Below, piece after piece: positions 60,543-64,000 of a DNA stretch of 64,000 bases (position 1 is its first letter; the number at the start of each line of letters is the position of its first letter). Both the position numbers and the translations under genes were made by a program. Location of the stretch: NCBI RefSeq assembly GCF_003987355.1, contig NZ_PIPR01000001.1:62001-126000 (forward strand), written 5' to 3'. Below the pieces are notes generated by a model, which worked only from the letters and a program-made list of their open reading frames with translations, was not told the DNA's origin and searched no databases. The stretch comes from Pseudidiomarina aestuarii (GTDB lineage: Bacteria > Pseudomonadota > Gammaproteobacteria > Enterobacterales > Alteromonadaceae).

Positions 60543-61834
60543 TGAAAAACTTAATGAAAGCGGTGTTCGCCGCCAGTGTCATCGGTGCTAGTGTTGCCGC
60601 AACTGCACACGATATGGTTCCTGGTGAACCACAGCAACAACCGATCCTGTTGCAAGGTGGTACCTTGTACACCATCACGAATGGCATTCAAGAAGACACC
60701 GATCTGTTGTTTGCTGAAGGCAAAATTACAGCGATTGGCCGGGATTTAGCTGCACCAGAAAATGCTCAGGTTATCGACGTGACTGGCAAGCATATTTATC
60801 CTGGATTGATTGCTTTGGATACCACGTTAGGTTTGGTTGAAATTGGTGCGGTACGCGCTACGGACGACCAAGATGAAGTGGGCAATATCACGCCGGAAGT
60901 GAGCGGCCATACGGCCTATAACCCAGACTCTGAAGTGATTCCAACTATTCGCTACAACGGCATTACTCATGCGCAAATTGTGCCACAAGGTAACTTGATC
61001 ATGGGACGCTCGAGCTTGTTGCAAACCGATGGCTGGACTTATGAAGATGCGGGTGAAGCGCTGAATGTCGGTGTTCACGTCAGTTGGCCGCGTACCGGTC
61101 TGAATACGGCTTGGTGGGAACGGCGTTCACCAGAAGAGCAACGTAAAGCAAATGCCGAGGCGTTGGCAGAGCTCAAGCAGGCATTCATTGATGCGCGAGC
61201 TTATTATGATGCGAAGCAAGCGGGTGAGCTGAATGGCACGGATTTGCGCTGGGAAGCGATGACCGGGTTGTTTGACGGCTCTAGTACACTGTTTGTGCAT
61301 GCTAATGATAAACGTCAAATGGAGCAGGCGATAGACTTCTCCCAAGAGCACGGGTTTGAGTTAGTGCTGATGGGGGCTCGTGATGCTTGGCGCATGACTG
61401 AGCAATTAGCCGCTGCGGAAGTGCCAGTTGTTTATGGTGCTATGTACGGCTTGCCATCGCGTCATGATGAGGCTTACGATCAAGCCTATGCAACGCCAGC
61501 AGCGCTTGCCGCCGCCGGTGTAAACTTCGCGCTGAGCTACCCTGGTTATTGGGATATTCGTAACTTGGCGTTCGCCGCAGGTAACTCTGTGGCCTATGGA
61601 CTGGACCATGCAACTGCACTTGAGGCGATCACGCTCAAGCCGGCACAAGTAATGGGTGTTGCGGATAAAGTCGGTTCATTGGAAGTTGGAAAGCAAGCTT
61701 CGTTGGTTGTTTCTGAGGGCGATATCTTGAATCATCTCGAGCAAGATATTCAATGGATGTTCATTGATGGTAGTTTGGTTGATTTAAACAACCGTCATAT
61801 GCAACTGTATAAGAAGTATCAGCAAAAACCTTAA
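60542..61834 (+). CDS. Exported amidohydrolase-like protein lacking the HxH motif
   Basis: A 430-residue secreted protein (signal MKNLMKAVFAASVIGASVAA) of the amidohydrolase fold. It starts inside the stop codon of the previous gene (TAATG). In the place of the metal-binding HxH the sequence reads PGLIALDTTLG, with D93 and T95. The late catalytic aspartate is also not evident (FALSYPGYWDIRNLAFAAGN). The C-terminal composite domain (KVGSLEVGKQASLVVSEGDI) is preserved. It resembles the metal-free first domain of its neighbour and is probably a structural or regulatory partner, or binds ligand without hydrolysis. Confidence 0.85.
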   Translation: MKNLMKAVFAASVIGASVAATAHDMVPGEPQQQPILLQGGTLYTITNGIQEDTDLLFAEGKITAIGRDLAAPENAQVIDVTGKHIYPGLIALDTTLGLVEIGAVRATDDQDEVGNITPEVSGHTAYNPDSEVIPTIRYNGITHAQIVPQGNLIMGRSSLLQTDGWTYEDAGEALNVGVHVSWPRTGLNTAWWERRSPEEQRKANAEALAELKQAFIDARAYYDAKQAGELNGTDLRWEAMTGLFDGSSTLFVHANDKRQMEQAIDFSQEHGFELVLMGARDAWRMTEQLAAAEVPVVYGAMYGLPSRHDEAYDQAYATPAALAAAGVNFALSYPGYWDIRNLAFAAGNSVAYGLDHATALEAITLKPAQVMGVADKVGSLEVGKQASLVVSEGDILNHLEQDIQWMFIDGSLVDLNNRHMQLYKKYQQKP

Positions 61835-61851
61835 GCTGAACCACGTTAAGG

Positions 61852-61880
61852 AAAGCCGAGCCTCTGTGCTCGGCTTTTTT
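61852..61880 (+). terminator. Terminator of the amidohydrolase operon
   Basis: AAAGCCGAGC/GCTCGGCTTT around a 6-base loop, then a T-run. Confidence 0.93.
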
Positions 61881-61988
61881 GTGTCAAAATGTGATTTTGT
61901 GCGACTAATCCTTGTCAAATTCCTTGGCTGTGGCAGTATCAATGGATAGGGATGCTATGACAATAAACTGAAGCGATAAAGGTATCAC

Positions 61989-62294
61989 ATGGCTTTACAT
62001 CGACAGTTCTCCAACGACGGAAAAGAATTGATCATTGCGATCAAAGGGAAGTTCGATTTCAATTTGGTACAAGAGTTTCGACAAGCCTACAACAATATCG
62101 GCGAAGAACGCCCCACAGTCATTATCGACTTGCGTGAAACTGAATATCTCGATAGCTCTGCATTGGGAATGCTATTGAACATGCGGAAATCATTAGGTAA
62201 TTCTGTGCGTGGTATTCACATTATTAATTGTCGGCCTGAAGTACGCAGTATTCTCGACATTTCACGTTTCGATAAACTATTTACTATTGAGTAA
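61989..62294 (+). CDS. STAS-domain anti-sigma factor antagonist
   Basis: A 101-residue single STAS domain of the SpoIIAA/RsbV type. The phospho-acceptor region reads TEYLDSSALGMLLNM, with S56 at the place of the phosphorylated serine in SpoIIAA. The next gene, 20 bases on, encodes a PP2C phosphatase joined to a HATPase serine-kinase domain. Together they resemble the Shewanella CrsA-CrsR and Pseudomonas HsbA-HsbR partner switches, which act on RpoS or FlgM/FliA. The target here is unknown. Confidence 0.93.
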   Translation: MALHRQFSNDGKELIIAIKGKFDFNLVQEFRQAYNNIGEERPTVIIDLRETEYLDSSALGMLLNMRKSLGNSVRGIHIINCRPEVRSILDISRFDKLFTIE

Positions 62295-62314
62295 GCGATT
62301 AGACGGCAGGGCGT

Positions 62315-63967
62315 ATGCATGTAGTTCATGATCATTCGAAACTTGCCACTGATGTGCTGCACCAACTCGAACAACTTGATTTCGAGTTTGTCACTGCTGG
62401 GTATTCGGAAGCGGTTGCCCGCAACGGTTTACTGAGTAGCGATATCACCATCTACATCTATGCGGCGCAAACTCAACTTGCGCCAGCATTGCGTAAACTC
62501 TTTCAGCAAGCCCGTGAAGATGACTTTGAAGCCGACATTAATGATTGTTTGATCATAACGGATGACGCAAGGCAACTGGGTCGTTGGAACGACGACCGAC
62601 GTAAATTTTTCGTTGACGTGGTGCTATGGCCAGAACCCATCGGTATTCTGAAAACACGAATTCAGTCACTTGAACATGCCAATAGCTTACGCGCTGAATT
62701 GACTCAAACGCGCCACTCTCTTGCGTGGCATGCCACTCGCATTGACCGCGAACATCAATTGGTCGAACATATTTTCCGTAACGCACTCAGCCGCAACTAC
62801 CTTGAGTACCCTCACATTCGGACCTACCTGACGCCAGTGTCAAAATTCAATGGCGACTTATGCCTCGTTGCGCCTGGGCCGATTGGCAATATCTACGTAT
62901 TTATGGCTGACTTTACCGGACATGGACTTGCGCCCGCGACCGGAGCGTTACCGTTATCACAAGCCTTTTTTGCGATGGCGGATCGTGGCGTATCGGTGGC
63001 CGAGATGGTCACTGAGTTCAATTTCCGCCTAAATCGCTTACTGCCTGATGACATGTTTTGTGCCGGTATTTTATTAGAATTGTCTGCGAATGGTGAGCGG
63101 GTAACTTTTTGGAATGGTGGCATGCCACCAGCGGTTCTGTTCAGTGATACCGGTGAAATTATCGATCGAATGCCTGCTCAGCATATGGCGCTCGGTGTGC
63201 TTGATGATGATGATTTCGATAGTCGTGTGACCACATTTCGAGCGCCAACAAACAGTAATATCGCGCTCTACACCGATGGTGTCATAGAGTTGTTAGGGCA
63301 CAAAATGGAATTTTTGGGCAGCGACACCTTAGAACAATTGTTGCAGCGGTTTTCGGCACCGGCCGATTTCCCTAAGTTGGTGGGTGAGCTTGAACATTTC
63401 CGCGGCACACAGCCTTTGCATGACGATTTGTCGCTCGCGGTACTGAGCTGCTGTCCAACTGGACTGGATGAGCTCAAACAGCTCAAAGATGATACTGCAA
63501 TGCCGTTTACACTCACTATCGATCTGACATCCAATCAGTTACGGGAGCTGGATCCGGTGAACCACGTTCTTAATGCTATAGGGACGTTGCCGCGACTGCG
63601 TAATCATCGAACCACTATTTACCTGTTGCTAGCAGAAGCCTACAACAATGCTTTGGAGCATGGGTTGTTACGACTCGACTCCTCAATTAAACAAGCACCA
63701 GAAGGCTTTATGAACTACTACCAGTTACGCGCGGAACGCTTGTCGGCATTGGATGAGGGACGGATTCGTATCCACGTCAACTTCATTGCCGAAAAAGGCT
63801 TGTTAGAGTTCACCGTAACTGATACTGGCAGTGGTTGGGATACCAACCGCGTGATCAGCTCCAGTCATATGAATCACGGGCGCGGACTCGATTTGTTACG
63901 CCAGCTCACCACGCAATTGAAATGGGAGCAGAACGGTCGGGAAGTGTATTTTAGCTATCAACTGTAG
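62315..63967 (+). CDS. PP2C phosphatase/serine kinase with degenerate receiver (CrsR/HsbR-like)
   Basis: A 550-residue protein. Residues 1 to about 125 look like a receiver fold, but the usual acidic pocket and phospho-acceptor aspartate are missing (around SSDITIYIYAAQ). A coiled-coil linker follows. The PP2C/SpoIIE phosphatase domain (about 165-375) has FNGDLCLVAPGPIGNIYVFM, ADFTGHGLAPATG and PLHDDLSLAVL. The HATPase domain (about 400-545) has an N-box AEAYNNALEHG, DTGSGWD and HGRGLDLL. It should both phosphorylate and dephosphorylate the STAS partner encoded just upstream. The stop is 33 bases from the window edge. Confidence 0.9.
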   Translation: MHVVHDHSKLATDVLHQLEQLDFEFVTAGYSEAVARNGLLSSDITIYIYAAQTQLAPALRKLFQQAREDDFEADINDCLIITDDARQLGRWNDDRRKFFVDVVLWPEPIGILKTRIQSLEHANSLRAELTQTRHSLAWHATRIDREHQLVEHIFRNALSRNYLEYPHIRTYLTPVSKFNGDLCLVAPGPIGNIYVFMADFTGHGLAPATGALPLSQAFFAMADRGVSVAEMVTEFNFRLNRLLPDDMFCAGILLELSANGERVTFWNGGMPPAVLFSDTGEIIDRMPAQHMALGVLDDDDFDSRVTTFRAPTNSNIALYTDGVIELLGHKMEFLGSDTLEQLLQRFSAPADFPKLVGELEHFRGTQPLHDDLSLAVLSCCPTGLDELKQLKDDTAMPFTLTIDLTSNQLRELDPVNHVLNAIGTLPRLRNHRTTIYLLLAEAYNNALEHGLLRLDSSIKQAPEGFMNYYQLRAERLSALDEGRIRIHVNFIAEKGLLEFTVTDTGSGWDTNRVISSSHMNHGRGLDLLRQLTTQLKWEQNGREVYFSYQL

Positions 63968-64000
63968 AGCCTGGATTAGCCGCCTGCGAATTTGACCTGA

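Overview
The window looks like chromosomal DNA of a marine gammaproteobacterium of the order Alteromonadales, most likely the Idiomarinaceae (Idiomarina, Aliidiomarina or Pseudidiomarina). This rests on recognisable protein sequences, gammaproteobacterial gene order (lptG-lptF/pepA-holC-valS, rnr-rlmB, rpsF-priB-rpsR-rplI-dnaB, rnm-yciO-scpA-scpB-rluB, recX-alaS-csrA-tRNA-Ser-tRNA-Arg, yfjD/ypjD-ffh-rpsP-rimM-trmD-rplS-tyrA) and marine traits: a sodium-pumping oxaloacetate decarboxylase, a BCCT compatible-solute carrier and several exported peptidases and amidohydrolases. The genus is an inference. I saw no insertion sequence, prophage, CRISPR array or plasmid feature.

Layout. 1-5.0 kb: valS (cut by the window edge), holC and pepA on the minus strand, divergent from lptF-lptG (LPS export), then tRNA-Leu(CAA). 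5.2-11.6 kb: an RDD membrane protein, an exported protein of unknown function, rnr-rlmB, a membrane-anchored unknown protein, and the rpsF-priB-rpsR-rplI ribosomal operon. 11.7-13.8 kb: an ECF sigma factor, a probable anti-sigma protein and an exported DUF4097-type protein built of SGD repeats. 13.9-20.4 kb: dnaB, zur, an exported amidase, dusA, a pair of very small envelope proteins and an exported M19 dipeptidase. 20.4-25.7 kb: a complete S10 ribosomal operon with its attenuator leader, ending in a terminator and not followed by the spc operon. 25.8-31.3 kb: BCCT carrier, porin, fadH. 31.3-36.0 kb: rnm, yciO, scpA, scpB, rluB and an agmatine-deiminase-family gene in close succession. 36.0-40.8 kb: a SIMPL lipoprotein, recX (no recA beside it), alaS, csrA, tRNA-Ser and two identical tRNA-Arg genes. 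40.9-44.2 kb: oadGAB. 44.2-50.1 kb: a sensor-less hybrid histidine kinase with a 57-residue membrane ORF behind it, gshA, a transglycosylase-like lipoprotein and a CorC/HlyC-type protein. 50.2-55.8 kb: ypjD, ffh, rpsP-rimM-trmD-rplS and tyrA. 55.8-64 kb: a lone response regulator, cytochrome b561 and cytochrome c', two exported amidohydrolase-family proteins, and a STAS/PP2C-kinase partner-switching pair.

Most of the window is housekeeping (translation, DNA replication, chromosome segregation, envelope biogenesis). The accessory interest lies in three places: the ECF module, whose promoter-like upstream sequence recurs before the small envelope-protein pair about 7 kb away; the amidohydrolase pair, in which only one of three amidohydrolase-like domains keeps the metal-binding HxH motif; and the anti-sigma-antagonist/phosphatase pair whose input domain has lost the usual phospho-acceptor context. 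None of these is proven to be a new system from sequence alone.
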